From positions 878,001 to 942,000 of the forward strand of contig NC_064437.1 of assembly GCF_023343835.1 (NCBI RefSeq): a DNA stretch of 64,000 nucleotides, given 5' to 3'. Position 1 is the first letter of the stretch. Every line of letters starts with the position of its first letter. The stretch comes from Lagopus muta (Eukaryota > Chordata > Aves > Galliformes > Phasianidae). Under the pieces are notes generated by a model that was not told the DNA's origin, searched no databases, and saw only the letters and a program-made list of their open reading frames with translations. The position numbers and the translations under genes are program-made. This document shows, piece by piece, positions 47,022 to 61,700 of the stretch.

Positions 47022-49648
47022 TGTAATTTCCTTTTCATTACAATCCACTGATGAAAGCTCTCAGCAATCTTGACATACAGTTGTGCACACAGCCTCGATT
47101 TATGCTGCCACTGTGCTTTAGTCTCATAAACTCAGCGTGCAGAAACCCACCAAAGCAAACAATGTAGCATTAACAAGCACGCAGCCACGCAACTCTGAAG
47201 TCAGAGTTCAGCCATCCTCTCCTGTCTCCACTGCCTTGGCAACGGGCCTCCTTAGCTCTGCAACTCCCTGCTACATTTGGATGCTACCAAAGCACTCTGT
47301 GCATTGCAGCTGCTGTGTGCTGAAGTGCTGAGGGAGGGAGGGATGTGTGCTGTGTGTTCTGCATGCCCGCGCTGCACAGTGTTACAGTAGGATGCAGAAT
47401 TGCAGAAGTAATGCACTCCACTTACCTACTGGAAGCAGAAATGACAGGGAAGCTCTGAGCAGGGGGCCGTGCTGCCATAAGGTGCCTGTGGGCTGCACAG
47501 CTACAGCTGTACACGTGTGCTCTGCATGCTGTGTGTGCTCACATCCATGACAGTGATTTTTCTGCGTGAAAAAAGTAGCTCCAGAGAAGCCTTAGGTGCA
47601 TAAATACCTATTAACATACCTGATTTCCATTCAGTGTAGCTACAGACTACAAAGGTACAATTTTCTGAACATGATGATGAGTAAAACTTGATATTTTCTC
47701 TTGAAGGGCAAAGGACTTAAAGTGGGGATGTTGGTCTCTGATGTGCCAACTCAGGGGGGAGCTTCAAATGGGTTCTGCAGAGCCTGTGTGGTTTTTGTTT
47801 TGAAATTACAGCTGTGTGGCAGAAATGGAAAACTGAAAACAGGGAAACAACCCCAACCTGGATCAGCTTCAGCTTGTAATATCAAGTGGATCTGGGAGCG
47901 TGGTGCCACCCAGGGGTCACAGGAGCTCTTCCACTAAGAGCACTTGCACGGGTAACGGAAAAGTTAGTATTATGTCACTTAGGAAATTATGGTTCGTTAT
48001 TATTTGTACTAATAAACTCAATAACTCTCGTTGTTTGAAGAGAAAAGGAAAGATGCAAACAACCATGGAATATAGAATTTACGTGCCGACATAAAAGCCT
48101 CACACTCCCAAGCCCCTCCAGTGCTTCCCAGCAGCCTAAAAAGATAAGGAAGAGTGCAAACAATTAAAGGCCTGGTGCTTCATGACACCCAGGGGGCAGT
48201 TCCTACTCTTACCTATTTGTGGGGTGCTGCTCTGTGGCAGGCACCTGGCCCATGCACAGAGCACACAGAAGGGGCACCACTACCTTCTGACATCATGTCA
48301 GTTTAACTGGAAGTCTTAATCACTTCAGTCAGCGTGTGCTTGAGGGGAAGAGACGAAAGGTTTGAGGGTTAGCAGTCAGGAGATGCCTGTGGGCAGCACC
48401 CTGTGAGCAGCTCCTGGCTCTGCCTGCAGCCCAGCACCAGACTGTGGGCAGCAGCACAAGTGGCAGCACCTCGTGGGAGCGTTCCTTGTGTTTCACCTCC
48501 TTGCTGTCAGCACGGCGTACCCCTGAATTACTGAGGCAGCAGCAGTTTGGCAGAATTTGGTGCTGTCTGTGTTGAAAACAGCGCGAGGATTTTTACCTTA
48601 AGGGTTTTCAGATTCGGTACTTCGGTGGGAAACCTCCCCATGCTCTGTCAGTGCCACTCTTCCACCATTTCTCAGGTATGCTGAGTCAATCCCCATTCGT
48701 TTTAGAGACTATCATTCAAATAAAGGGTTCTGTAAAGGCTAAAGCCATACTGGTCATGGACATAGCGAGCCCGGGCCAGAGCAGAAAGACAGAACACCAT
48801 AACACAGGGGAAATGGGCAACACAGGTGAGGGGCCATCACTTCAAATGGAAAAGATAGAATAATGAAATTAGCAGCAACAAAAGAAGTTTGACTGCCGCC
48901 CATCGCAAACTCCTCCCGTTAGGAAGCGGAGCTGTCTACACTCACTGCTCGTCCTCGTGGTGCGTTCACATGAAGCAACTGAAAGCGCCCACCAGGAGGA
49001 CGTGCGCCCATCTCCTGCCGTTGGTGGCACTACCCGGGCTGTCCAGAGCTCACCCTGTGCAGCGACAGTTTCACTCGTTAGTACGGAGCCAGCTATACAC
49101 ACTGCATATGTACAGGTATTTTCATAAGGCATATAATATCTTTGCATTGAAAATAAATGAACGTTATTAAATTTAATTTAATATATACTTTCTTTGAGGT
49201 GTTTATGAAAATATCTTTTCTCTATATTTTCGTATGTGACATGATAGAAATATCTCATGGGAAGTACAGGTTCATATATTTCATCTTTATAAAGGCATAT
49301 ACAACTTTGAGGCAGTGTTTCTGATGGACAGCAGAATTCCTAACGAACTGGTATGTGCTTCTGTGTTTTGAAATCATATGAAATTGACCTTAAGAAGAAA
49401 CTCGATTAAAAAAACGCACCAATGCACAGCCGGAGGCTGACGGGTAGAACTGATACATAGCCACATGAACCAGAGATCTGCGTCGGTCGTGTATTTCTTT
49501 CGAGATGATTGGTACTGACATAGAGTATTATACATTTGGCACTACTGTTTGCCATTGGTCCAGCAATTGGCAAAAATTGGTTTCCTATGTATAAATCTGT
49601 TTGAACATTAGATCTGGCTAGACATATTTACTATTTATAAAAAAATAT

Positions 49649-49756
49649 TTAGACGGTAAGCTCACGTTGAATAACTAGGTCTACTGTGTTCTGGAAACTC
49701 TTCAGTAGTAATACAGCTTTCTCGTGTTCCATATGTACAAAACTGTGTCCGTTTGC
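49649..49756 (-). CDS. LRRC7: LRRC7 last coding exon, end of PDZ domain
   Basis: Codes [20 protein letters not shown] then [15 protein letters not shown] and TAA at 49649-49651. It covers the alpha-B helix and the last strand of the PDZ. Acceptor cattgcag. Confidence 0.97.
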
Positions 49757-52700
49757 CTGCAATGCAGAAACAAGAAGGGAAATCACATGAGATTCTCTGT
49801 AATAGCTTCATTTCGGGGGAAGGGGTAACACAGAAGGGACAAAAAGCCAAAAACGAGCAGCAGTCACACAGTGATCTCCTGCAACCAGGAGTTCGGAGGG
49901 ACCACTGCTGCCACAGCTGCTCTGTGGCCTCTTTTCCACATACACTTATGGCTTCAAACAGCTTTATTCCTTCTGAGACCAGATTTCAAGACTACTGCGA
50001 GTAACACTGTTAGAAATCAACACTAAAGTGCCAAGAATTGTACTGAAAACAACGTTAGTGTGAGATGCAAAGGCATGCCTTATGTCTCAGCTCAGTTACA
50101 AAGCAGTAAATCCCTACCTGGAGGATCTTGTCGCCAGGCTGGAGCAGGCTGGATGCTGGTCCGTCAGGCTGAACCCTAGTAACAAAGATACCCTATAAGT
50201 CAGAAGTAACAGAGGTTAGGATGCTATTACCAAGAACTAGTTCCCAAAATACAGGTGTTTCCCTAACTGCTGGGCTGGGGATCTGTGCTCTCTGCCAATG
50301 CTCTCAACACCAAACCCCTGTTTTAATCTGCAAGGAGCCAAGCAGCAGCTTGTAGCAGCGCTCGTGACCTGCAGCCTGTTAGCTCCTGGCACCACGAAAC
50401 TCAGGGGCATCTGAAGCAAGATTCCACTTCACAAATAACATGCAATTGGAAGAGCTTCTGGAAACAGGAGAAACAGGATTAGCAGGAGTTAATTAATTAA
50501 AGCAGAGCAATGGTCTCTAGAATCCTCTCTGAACCCATTGCCTGCAGAGTGAATGACATTGAAAGGGGATAAACTATTAAATAATGAAGAATATTTTTAG
50601 ATTTGTGTTTAGAATTTCTGTAAGACATGTTAATAAGCCCCCACGTTAGGGATGGAGCTCCTCAATGATGAGTGCAGTATTTCCACACAGCTCACGAGGT
50701 CCTGGACCTCCGCACCCACAGCCTCACCTCCCCACTGCCCCACACAGCACTGAGGGAGCACCTCACGCCAGCCCAGAGCTGAGCACAGGCTGCATTTCAC
50801 CAGGCACACTGCTCTGAGACACCAGGGACATTCCCTGCTCGTTGCTGTCATGTAAACCCTGTGTCCCCTCAGGGGACTCCCCAGCCTTCTGGAGCTGGGT
50901 TCTGCCCAGTGTTTCTGCTGCCCTTCCAGAAACCTGAGCTCCTGCAGAGCAGAGGGATGGAACCTATGGTGCTTACATCTCCCCCATGCCGTTGAAGTTT
51001 GAAACACCTGCCATTCAGAATGACTGCTCTGTGCTGCTTCCCCCCATCCCAGCACCATCAGTATGTGATGGCAGGGGCACGCTGCTGCTCAGAGCACTGC
51101 TCCCTGCCATCACTGCTGCTCCCATCTCAGGGGCAGAGCAGTGCCATGTGCATGTGGCTCAGAGGTCTGCAGACAGCAGGCAGTTGCTGAGGACAACATT
51201 GGGAAGCAATTGAAAAAGCCCCAACATTTTAAACTGTTCCTTCAATATAACCATTCTAGCACTCCTTTACACTCAATTTTGAATTGTCTTCATTAGTAAT
51301 ATTCTATCTACAGCTGTTGCTGCACTGCACGTGTAACTAGCTCACGCAGGTACATTCCTAGTGGGACACAGGTTCTCCTTTAAGGATTTCAGACCAGTGA
51401 CAGACAGTGGAAGCACAACTTAATTCTAACCTCATACATCAAACTGAAAAAGAGGACACAATGTTCCAAATTGCAATACCAATGGACACCCAACATGAAC
51501 AACCAGAACTAATACTGGCTGTCCTTGGCCACAATGCACCACAGTGGCCAAGCCTTGAATTAGCATTACAAACCAGGAGATTGCTTGCCGTGGTGTTCCT
51601 AAGCTATGGCTCATCTCCAGACCAGTTTGTGGACCAGGACTGCTTTATGTTATGCCCCTGCTACAGACTGCTCTTTCAGTTACCTGGTGATGGTTACTCC
51701 TGCCTCAGCAGTCGCTCTAATGATGCTAAGTGACAAATTAATTGGGGCCTATATTGATTCTCAGAAGGAGAAAGTGAGAGAGATGATGCTGTGCACCACA
51801 GTCTGACAATTTATCTGTGTGAACCACAAACCAGACACCCATGTGACTTCTGCTTTAAGTCCCTCATCTTCATTAACCAACCAACCAAACAAAAAGCAAA
51901 CATTTCTCCCATAGCAGAACAAGGCCACGTGTGGGAAAACTTCCATTTATTGTAACAGAAGTTCATAAAGATGGCATTCATTGTATCTGTGTCTCCACTA
52001 CAGGCACTCTAAAATAAAGCCCATTTAGTGAGAAACCACGACTTACCTTATCGGAAGGTTTGAATGGATTGCCTTGTCCACTTATTCCACCACTGATACT
52101 AAAACCAAGGCCAGGATTCTTCTCTATCCTCACACAAAACTAGGTTAAAAAGACACAGCAAGGTAAGTGACTGCCAGCACCAAAGCCTGACCAAACAATG
52201 GCATCTTCTCGTACAGCTGAGCTCACATCAAGATGAGTTCACCCTCTCAAGAGCCGTATTGCACAACGCAGTAAAAGCCATTCAAATGTTTTTAAAATGA
52301 AAGATTTTCACAGTTTCAACATGTTACAGTGATACTACGATACAGAGCTCTGCCTCTTTTTGCATATATTTCAATTTTTATTTTCAAGGAGAAAAATAAA
52401 AGACACTTGTGAAAAGGCAGTTTGTGTCAGCCCAGTCTTTCCCTCTCACTGGAACCTCAGGTAATTATGTCAGTAAGAACAGAATCTGCCCCTACAGTCC
52501 ATGTTGTGCACTTCCATTGCTCCAGCTGTTGCACCCCTGGGTGCTGTGCAGGTGACAAACAGCTGCGAGCAATGGGAAGCTCAGAGATCTTCAGAATCTT
52601 GCCAGCATCAGCCCCAGTAGCTCCGAGCACCAATGGTTTTACAAGGGCTCTCTTCCAAGAAATCGTGCTGAACCTTATCTGTCGGTCAGGGTGGATTTCA

Positions 52701-55700
52701 ATGGCATTGGCTAATTTAGTGTAAAATAAAAATGACATCTGTGCAGCTTAATGGCCACTCATCAAGGTGCAAGGAATGGTTTCCGAATCTCAGTGCTCGG
52801 CCCCGGGACGTAAACCAGGCAGCTGCTGGCATGGACTGCCAGCACTTCACACAGGAGAGAGTTTTGGTGTTGGATCTGAGCCTTGTTCCTCGAGTCAGGT
52901 GCCTCCAGCAGTCACTGACATCAGTAAGGCCAAGCAGATTGGGGACAGGACCACCCAGGGAAGCTCACAGCACCCACCAGGGGAAGGTGCAGCATCTGCC
53001 AAACACGCACTGTCAGCACTGAGCCAGGATGCTGCAAACTGGGAGGAACTGCGGACAAATTCAGCATGACCACTGATGTCAGGAACCTCAGTGGCAGCAT
53101 TCCCTGGTCAAGCCAAGGAAATCAGTGCCATTCCCTGGTGCTGGGCAGCACAGCCCACCTCCCTGCCCTGCGTGGCACATGGCAGTGCTGCCCTGGGCTC
53201 CCTCGTACGGCTGTGTGGAAGAGGGGGATAAAGGAGTATCTTTCACAGCGTTACTTTCTGCAGACACGCTCCCACCTGCTCCTGGTAGGCGTCCGTACTC
53301 CTCTGCCCCTTGGTCTGGATGAGGCATCGCCCCGTCTGCGGCGCTCGGGAGCTCTGCGAGGAGGGGATCTGGATGGGCAGCGGGGGCTGGTACTGCTGGA
53401 TGGTCACCTTGTTCATGTTCCCCTCGTACTGCTGCTCACGGCTGCGGTGCTGCAGGCTTTGCGACCCCATCAAGGTCTGGATGTGGCTACCTGCCTGTGG
53501 GTAATGCAGCCCGTTAGGCCAGAAAGTCAGGAAGCTGAAAAGAAGCAATTACAACTTACAGAGTCAAGTACGAGCAAACCTCTTAAATCCCATCAGAGGT
53601 TTGTCTTCTGAGCACCGTTAGGAACAGCTGTGATTAAAAGCAGCGAGGATACGCTCATTTAGCGACCCAGAAAGGCTTAAGGGAAATCAGCCAGATGCAG
53701 TACGTTTCATAAACAGAAAGTTGTTTTTTCCTCGTGTCGTGATACATGAATACATGCTTCAGCTCAGAATGTATTAAAAAATACACTGAACTGGAGTGGA
53801 TTATTCAGCACAGCATACTCAAAGACATTGAGAAGCATCCTCCATCACTCCACTGCACTGCTTTCAGATTACAGCCACCCACCAAGGACGAGCATTTGAG
53901 CACTATATTTGAAGACCGTGAACATGAAGGAGCATTAGAACTGCACACCTCAGTATCTGCCAGCTTCTGTGGACAAAGTGAAAACAACAGTGGCACAATC
54001 CCTTGCCGTTATGCAGCTCTGATCTTCATTAGTACTGACCCCTTCTGACTCTGCTGAGAGTCAGCACTGGAGAGATGGTATTTCAGAGATGATCAACATT
54101 AACACAGCCAAAGATCAGAATGTTTTGTACCTGTCAGCCATTCATCTGACCTTGCAAGTGAAAACAACCGAGGCATTGGAACTTACTGCTTGCTGCCACT
54201 GCTAAAATGCACTGGGATGAATTTTCAAGAATTGCCTGCTGAATACATCATTAATTTTGATGCCGTTGGAGCGACTCAAGGTACTGAATGCAGCAAGATG
54301 CACAATGACTGCAAGCAAAACTGCTCTGCCTTGGTGTTCTGCTGATTGCATCTGAACAGAAGGACCAGCTAGCACAGCCAGAACACGTCTGGCAGGTCTG
54401 TGTCTGAGTACCTGATATGGGTAGCCTCATGAAAAATGGCACAGAACTCTGCTACTTTTGTACCCTGTTCTTTAGTGCCCAAACTCTTCTTAAAGAGCAC
54501 GTGGACATGACAGTGTTAATGGGCACTGACCAACTTGTTCCTGGAAGAGCCTGGAGAAGTCAGTCTGCACTGATTATCCTGCTTTACGGGTCAGGAAGAT
54601 CTGCAGTTCCTCCAAGATCAGAAGGGAATTGCCCAGGACAGACTTGGAGCAATTCATCAGCTCCCAGCACATCAAACCACGTGCCCACGTCACCCTGAGC
54701 TATGCAGGTCCTGTGCTTCATGTGCTTGGCACTCATTGCTGAAGTATTCAAAAAGAGAGGAACCTCATAAATCCCACTGTTTGACTCAGATATGGTGCAG
54801 CTCATCCACCACAGCATCTGCATCAGGCACAACGTCCACCTCAAAGGAAGACACCAATTTCGGACACAAACAACACCGTGCTTCTAAACTGAAAATCTTC
54901 AGATCTTCACTTCAGCCTAAAAGATCTCCAGACTGAGCAGCAGACACTGGAAATAAAACAGAAGGACCCTCCAGTTCCCCAGTTCTGGCTAACAGATACA
55001 CCTCTAAGTCAAAAGAGGAAACGGAGACTCAGCCATGTTAGTGCGTCCTATTTCCAGGCAGCTGCCTTGCTCCAGTTCCTTGCACAGCTGCTGAGCCCCA
55101 TACAGCCCACGCAGGGCTCTCCAAGAGTTTGTGTAGCCTCAGTTGTGTGTTCCACCGCCACCCACAGCCGCTGCAGCAGCCAACCTGCCCCCAGGCTGCT
55201 GGACTCAGCGGCCGTTCATCTTCCATCTTCATTTTCACTCTTCAGCCACTCATTTCCATCAGCAGTGACTCCAGGCTGCCGTTGGGTTCTCCTCTCCCAC
55301 ACCTCTACCCCTTCCTTCTTACAGAAAAGCAGGTCGTTCAGAATGAAGCTGACATGACATAAAAGCACAAGCTCTGCAGTTCTCTAACAAGGCAGTGGTT
55401 ACTTGATTTAAAGGTTAGTAAACTTAAAACTTATCCATACGATATCTTGTATATACCATAACTTATCTGTACAATAAATATCCCACAGAGTATGAGCTGA
55501 TCACTTAAATGATGATACTTAGATGAAAACAAAGCTGCTGTTTAATCTGTAGCGTGAGCAATGAAGAGGTCAGAAGTTAACCCTCACATCCCATACATTA
55601 CACAGTTATATGTGTAGTATTCCCACCCCCCAGCGAACTGAAGTACCACCACGACACAAACTGCAGCCCTCTGGGTGCAGCTGGTTTAGCAGCAGGCACT

Positions 55701-58700
55701 GTGATGGCGACATTCTCCACCATCCTGAGCACAGCCTGTGGGTGGCACTTCCTCTCAGAAGAGCACATCCCAGCTTTCTCCCAGCCATGTCCCAAGGGCA
55801 GCTCTGCCCCAGGCTGACTGCTCTGCGGGAGCCCTTTCCCACCGTGACTACAGGTACTGTGCTATGGGTAAACAACAGCAGCTTCCACAATGTGTATTAC
55901 ATCATGTCATTGTTCCTTATGGTGTACTTCCTTTCTATAGGAGATTTTTGGAATCCAAGGCCCTGCAGGTGACTTACATTGGAAATGAGATGAGCATTGT
56001 CAAAACAACACACTGCAAAGCACCTCCTGAGGACGGGTAAACAGTATTCAGAATTCATTTCTCATTCCTGTTAATAGACTTTGTTTGAAGAGATGATATC
56101 ACCACTGCTTGTGCACTCATGCTGTGGCTCCTGCTGGAGGTGGGTAAGCTGAAAACAAACCCTGTTCTCAGAAAGGGCGATTATTTGTTCTTCAGAAAAA
56201 GGTCTCCATCATGCCCACCGCCTCCCCTGATCTCATTGCTATTCTGTACTTCATTCAGCATCACCCTAAATGGTAATTATTGTTAGCTCAGTGCCCGATG
56301 CTTACAGCATAGCTGAAGCAGTGGGTGCAACAAAGGGTTGCTCCCTGGAGTGCAGCAGATTTCAGTACAGTTATGCAACATTTGTGCTTACTGCTTTGGA
56401 GCACTGAGACGCTCCAATATTCAGAATGAACCAGAATCTGCAGTTCCTTACTACAGTGACACTGGTGATGTGAGACATAAACTGGTATCCAGTCATGATG
56501 GTGGGTAAGCGCAGGTTTTATCCCCAAATGCTTGTGAAGTTAAGGATAACTTAGGATACAAAGCGTAACTCCTCATAAGTGCAAACTGTCTCTACCTTCT
56601 TGAAAGGGTTGCTGCTGTCTTGGAGAAACAGATGTGAAGCCAGTTGGGGAATATTTATCTCATCAGTGCTGACGGTTAATTACACTGCTGAAGTTTTCAA
56701 TAGGCACATTGTAACTCGTAAGACTTCATCCAGGAGCAGGACCCGTCTCCACACAGACAGCAATGGGTGCCACTGTCGCTGCTACAGGCACAGCTCCCCT
56801 TGTGAAGCTGGAGGTGCTCGGGGTGTCCCGGCAGTGGCAGCCCATGAGCTGCTCCCCACCTCAGCAAGTTTCCTTTTGGTCATGAACCGACGGATGTGAT
56901 TGAAATGAGGAATGTGAGTGAAGGATTTTGAGGACAGGAGGGGCTGGTGGCTGCCCGCCATGTGCAGGAATACATCTACGGACACACGGCGCCCAGTTCT
57001 CACACTGCAGCATTGGAATAAATACAACGATGGGTACAGCATCAAAACAAGGCCCTTCGTTCCTAGTGACTGCTGCTTAAAACACTGACACCAAACCAGA
57101 GGACCTTTAAAAGCCCCTTCCAACACGAGCAACTCCACAATTCCACAAAAACAAGCATCTCCCAGGCCCACCCCAGGGCCCCCCTGCTCCCCGGCCGCGC
57201 TGCTCACCTTCTTGCTGACGGTGTCGGGGGGCACATCCCGCCGCCCCAGCGGGTAGGGGTTCCACTGGCCGCTCCCCGGCCCCTCGTCCTGCCCGTTGTC
57301 CAGGACGCTGCTCTGCTGCGACGGGGTCTGTTCACAAACGGTAGGGCAGCCTTTAGTCACCAGCAACAACTCTGCTCCAACCTTATTTCAGTAATCAACA
57401 CTAGTGCTAAAATGGAAATCTCTTAAATATCTACAGCATTTCGTTAACGCACAGTCATACGCCAGTGGGACTCTGCAAGTTAGAGATCTTAAATACACAG
57501 GAGAAATAACGAGCATGATGAATGATGAGAGAAAAGAGCAAACTCATTTACCCTTGATCCTTGTTTTCAGAACAACAAATTTTGGCAAAGTCGCATATTT
57601 AAATGGGCATTAATTGTTTGAATGAAAGCTTTCCTACTGGCCACCAAAACCATTTCATTGAATGCTGAGCAAGGCCAGACGACTCCCCTCTCTTTGCTCA
57701 GACAGACATTCCCTGCAGTGACACTGCAGCCATGGGACGCTCAGCACACAGCTCTCCTGGTTCCAAGGCAGCCAGGCACCGTAAGCACATTAACCACAAG
57801 GTAATTGCTTTCCTGAGTACAAACGGACATCACACACGCATCATTTCCTAAATAAGTCTGGCACTTTTTGGGTACTTTTTCTCTGCTTTTCTCTCCTTTC
57901 AGACACGACTCTGGTCACTTCCTCACCCCACAGTTCTCGGTGCCCTTCAGGCCATCTGCACCTTCCTGCCTCCTCCAGCTTTTCTCCTCTTGCTGTGTTT
58001 CTTTACCACAGCTGAAATGACCCTGACATGGATACGGCACTCTGTGCCAGGCCCCCAAAGCTCTCCAGCACTGCCCTCCTGCGGGAAGCAGCTCCTCCTT
58101 CACCTTTGGTTGGTGCAGTGCTTTTTCTCTCCATCCCCCAACCAATTCTTTTTTCCATTTAGGTTTGAAACGATTGCAAAACACTTCTTCAGATGACTGA
58201 AGAATACACGGGACTGCAGCTTTGAAACATTACAGCCAATTAGTGGCCAATTAGGAACTTTTCCTCTACAGTGCAGGCTTAGCAATCCTTTAAGAATAAA
58301 TACAGTAAAACTTTTAAAAGCTGCACTCCTCAGAGGTGAGTAAAGGAAATTCATCCTTAATTATTTCAAATCCAAGGAAACTGTCACCATTCTCTCATCA
58401 TTCAAGAAGTCTTCCAGAAGAATCAGGAAAGCTGTGATTTCCTCACATGAAACTGACAGCCGGGAGTTCCCCCATTCCTGCGGGCAGAATGCAGGTCCTG
58501 CTATGGGGATCGGCCCCTCTTCTGCCTCCACACCTCCGTGCCCCCACCAGGAGCAGCAAACTGCTTCTGCAACAAAAGTGTTCTGTGCAAAACGCCGAGC
58601 TCTGAGGAGCAGCAGGAAATTATGGAGCAGAAAGGGCCCTGTGGACGCAGCGCTGCCAGGCAGGAGCTCACTGCTGCAGCTTTGCCTGCTGAGCAACACG

Positions 58701-61700
58701 CGTCCATATGCTGATGCCTGGCAGGGCTGCTGCACACTTCTGTGCCTGCTGCAACCCAAAGCACAGCTATGAGAAGCAGTGTGGTGCAGACACTGATCAT
58801 TCAAAGCCTCACCGCAGCCTTCCTCGTGAGCACCCAACTGATGTGCGGTGCTGAGTTCACACTCAACGAGGAAAAAAAATCAGAGGGTGCTTTTTGAAGA
58901 GAAAGAAAGATTCTGTGATAAAAGTTCCTCTTTCCATTTTCTGCAGCAAAACGAATCCCCCTCCTTGGCATGTTACTCATTCACAGAGCTTGGATGGACT
59001 GTTAACCAGCAAAAACCACTTCTCCACTATGTCAGGGAGAACTGGGGGCAGCAGTTCATACATGGAGAGGGCTCAGTAGTTAACCTCATCGGAATACATA
59101 ATTGCTAAACATGGTTTCCTGATCTTCCACTGGACAAGCAGACCCCACTCGTTACTCTCCTGAATCCGGCCACAGCACAGAGGGAGGAGAAGAGGAAAGG
59201 ATGGAGCTGCCATGGCCTGGATTCACTGAGAAGCGCAAAATGTTTTACAATGCATGAAAGAACAAAATCAAACAATAATAAACATTAATTATTCTTTGTC
59301 CAACAACAGTCTTACCCCCTTCCCAAATGGTACAGTGAGAGAACGCACCCCTCGTGCCTTTCAGCATCACGTCACATGGATATGTAGCAATGAAATGCCA
59401 GTGGGATATAAAGCAAAATAATTCACACGCCCCAGACACATCACCCTGAGCGGTTCCTCTGATGTCCAGGTTTTCATTTCCAAATTCACCTACACCTCAA
59501 AACTGTGGAAGTGATATTACTCTGAACTTTGTGTACAAAACCTCTCCCCCTGACCACAGCTGCTGTGGGATGGATGGGTGTCTGTGAAGGACTGCTGACA
59601 AGAGGCACCACACACCCAAACAGACAGACAAACTCTCGGACGGGAAAAACAGCACGAGCAACACCGGACAGCTGTCCATGTCCCAGCACACACAGCCACA
59701 GCCGAGACCTGAGCTGGACAACGAGGAGGCAGACGCCCACACTGGGATTCACCCAAACCTGGGACAGCTGAATGGTGGTGGTATGGAGAGTCACAGCAGG
59801 GGAACCTGACAGCCATCCGTGCGTGCTGTGCGTGCTGTTAGGCTATCGCAGCTTTGCTTGAGAACCCCGCTGTGTGCTGGCATTAGCCAGGAGCCCTTTG
59901 GCCAGCACAGCCTGCTGACGCTGCTGCCCTCGGTTCTCTGGCACGTGGGGTTGGATGTCAGCCCTACCCCAGCAGCCCAGCCCTCCCTGGCGCTGCACCA
60001 GCTGGCTGCAGCCACGTGCCTGCGGCAGGTCAGCAATTAACAGGGCAGATGATGGCGTTCCAGTGCCTGGCTCTGCGCTCTGCTACCATTTAATTACTCG
60101 CAGAGATGCAGCTCATTTGCACCACCAGCTACTGCTGTAACGAGGTGCGGCACGCAGCGATGCTCGCCCTTCTGGCACCACACGGCCCCACAAGTGGCTG
60201 CAGCAGGGCTCAGCATCTCCCTGGCACCCAGAGACGGGTCAGCAGTGGCCCTCATTATTCTCCTCACCCAACATCTGCACATGTAGAGCAGTGTATGTAT
60301 GCACTTATCAACAATATATCATTAACAGTTGCAAAGTACTCAGCAAAAATAGGAAAAATGCTATTTCTAAGGGCGTTACTAAAACAGTTGAACGTTACGT
60401 TAGGTGTGCGAGCCACTTATCGTGGCACGTATCAGCTATTACAGAGTGCCCCGCTGATGTTCAAATGTTACAAATCCTGTCTCTTGGAGCCTATTCAACT
60501 GCATGTCAAACATCTTTACATTAATTTTTTACGATTAAACAGTCGCAAAACAAAGCATGTTCTTCATTTCTATGCACACATCAAGTCGTTTAGAAAACAT
60601 AATGATCGCATCATCTAACACAAGAGCAGAAAGCAGTAATGACAGCCATGTGAGCTCCTTCATCCAAAAAGCAAGATCATCGAGTAGGAAAACACCATTA
60701 CCATCATCTTTGCTTTTTGGATTGTGTACAATATAAGCATGAACAGTAGGCAAAAGCTAAACCAAGAGAAAGCAAGGATTATTATTAATTTATTTGGTAA
60801 TGCTGGTATATGCTGGCTATCCCATACTTACTTTCGGTAGAGGTAGCTCTTGAAGCATTTGGTTTTCAAATTTAGATTTAGTCTGCAAGTTTAAAGTCAT
60901 GCTTCTGCCGGCATGCATTGCTGAAAACCCTCCAGAGTGCAGCATGCCAAGGCTAACTGTGTTGTGTTTGTAAGCAGCGGTCTGAGTAGAGGAAACAACC
61001 ACGTGACAGGATATGAACACACATGCTCCTTCAATTAAGTATCACACATATATGGTTAATTTCACAAAGTTTTAGTTTAAGCAAACAAACAGTACCAAGA
61101 AGTAAATAGCTTTTTGATGCATGCACTGAGTCACACGGAAGCAAATACATCGCTAGTTGTACATAAAATGGGTACCATAAAAGACTTCAACGCTGACAGC
61201 AGATGAAATATGTTCTTATCTATATTCTGAGAACTGCGGTATATAATGTGGCACACGTCTTTACTTTAAAAATACGGCCAAATTTTGGCACGTCTGCACC
61301 ACCCCAGCTGGGCCAGAAAACACATCTGGCATAATGGTGGGAAGTCCTCCATGGGACGAGCCTGCAGGCATGCATCCCTGCGGGCAGCCCGCCCCGAGCT
61401 GCTGGGTGCTGCAGACAGCTGGAGGCCAGCTCTGCCTCTGCAGCATCGCTGGGAGCGGGGCATAACTGTGTGACATCACCAGTGTCAGCTTTCCGCCAAT
61501 CAGAGCATTTCTTAAGCACATACTCCTTGTAAGCTACTAGTAAAGATGCTTCTAAAGCACCTGGGAAGTGTTTATTGCTACCAGAACCTTCTCTACCTGG
61601 CTGCTGTACTGCGCCTGGGGTGGGCGCTTTCCAACCTGTTTCACGCAGCACAGGGAACCTAGCTGAAGGAAGGAAAGAGCTTCAGCCTTTGAGCCAGGTC

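Larger units (their letters stand above)
43730..49648 (-). other. LRRC7: LRRC7 3'UTR (probable, about 5.9 kb)
   Basis: No coding gene is recognised between the LRRC7 stop and the AT-rich 43740-44400 block, which ends in a canonical hexamer. Pumilio-type motifs (TGTANATA) on the - strand occur at 49107-49114, 45520-45527, 45528-45535 and 44172-44179. Intermediate poly(A) use, for instance at 47016-47021, is possible. That the whole stretch is one 3'UTR is inferred. Confidence 0.5.
49757..53275 (-). other. LRRC7: LRRC7 introns within and before the PDZ region (49757-50117, 50193-52046, 52140-53275)
   Basis: Three GT-AG phase-0 introns that cut the PDZ domain into exon-sized pieces. No transposon or RNA gene was recognised. 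Confidence 0.7.
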
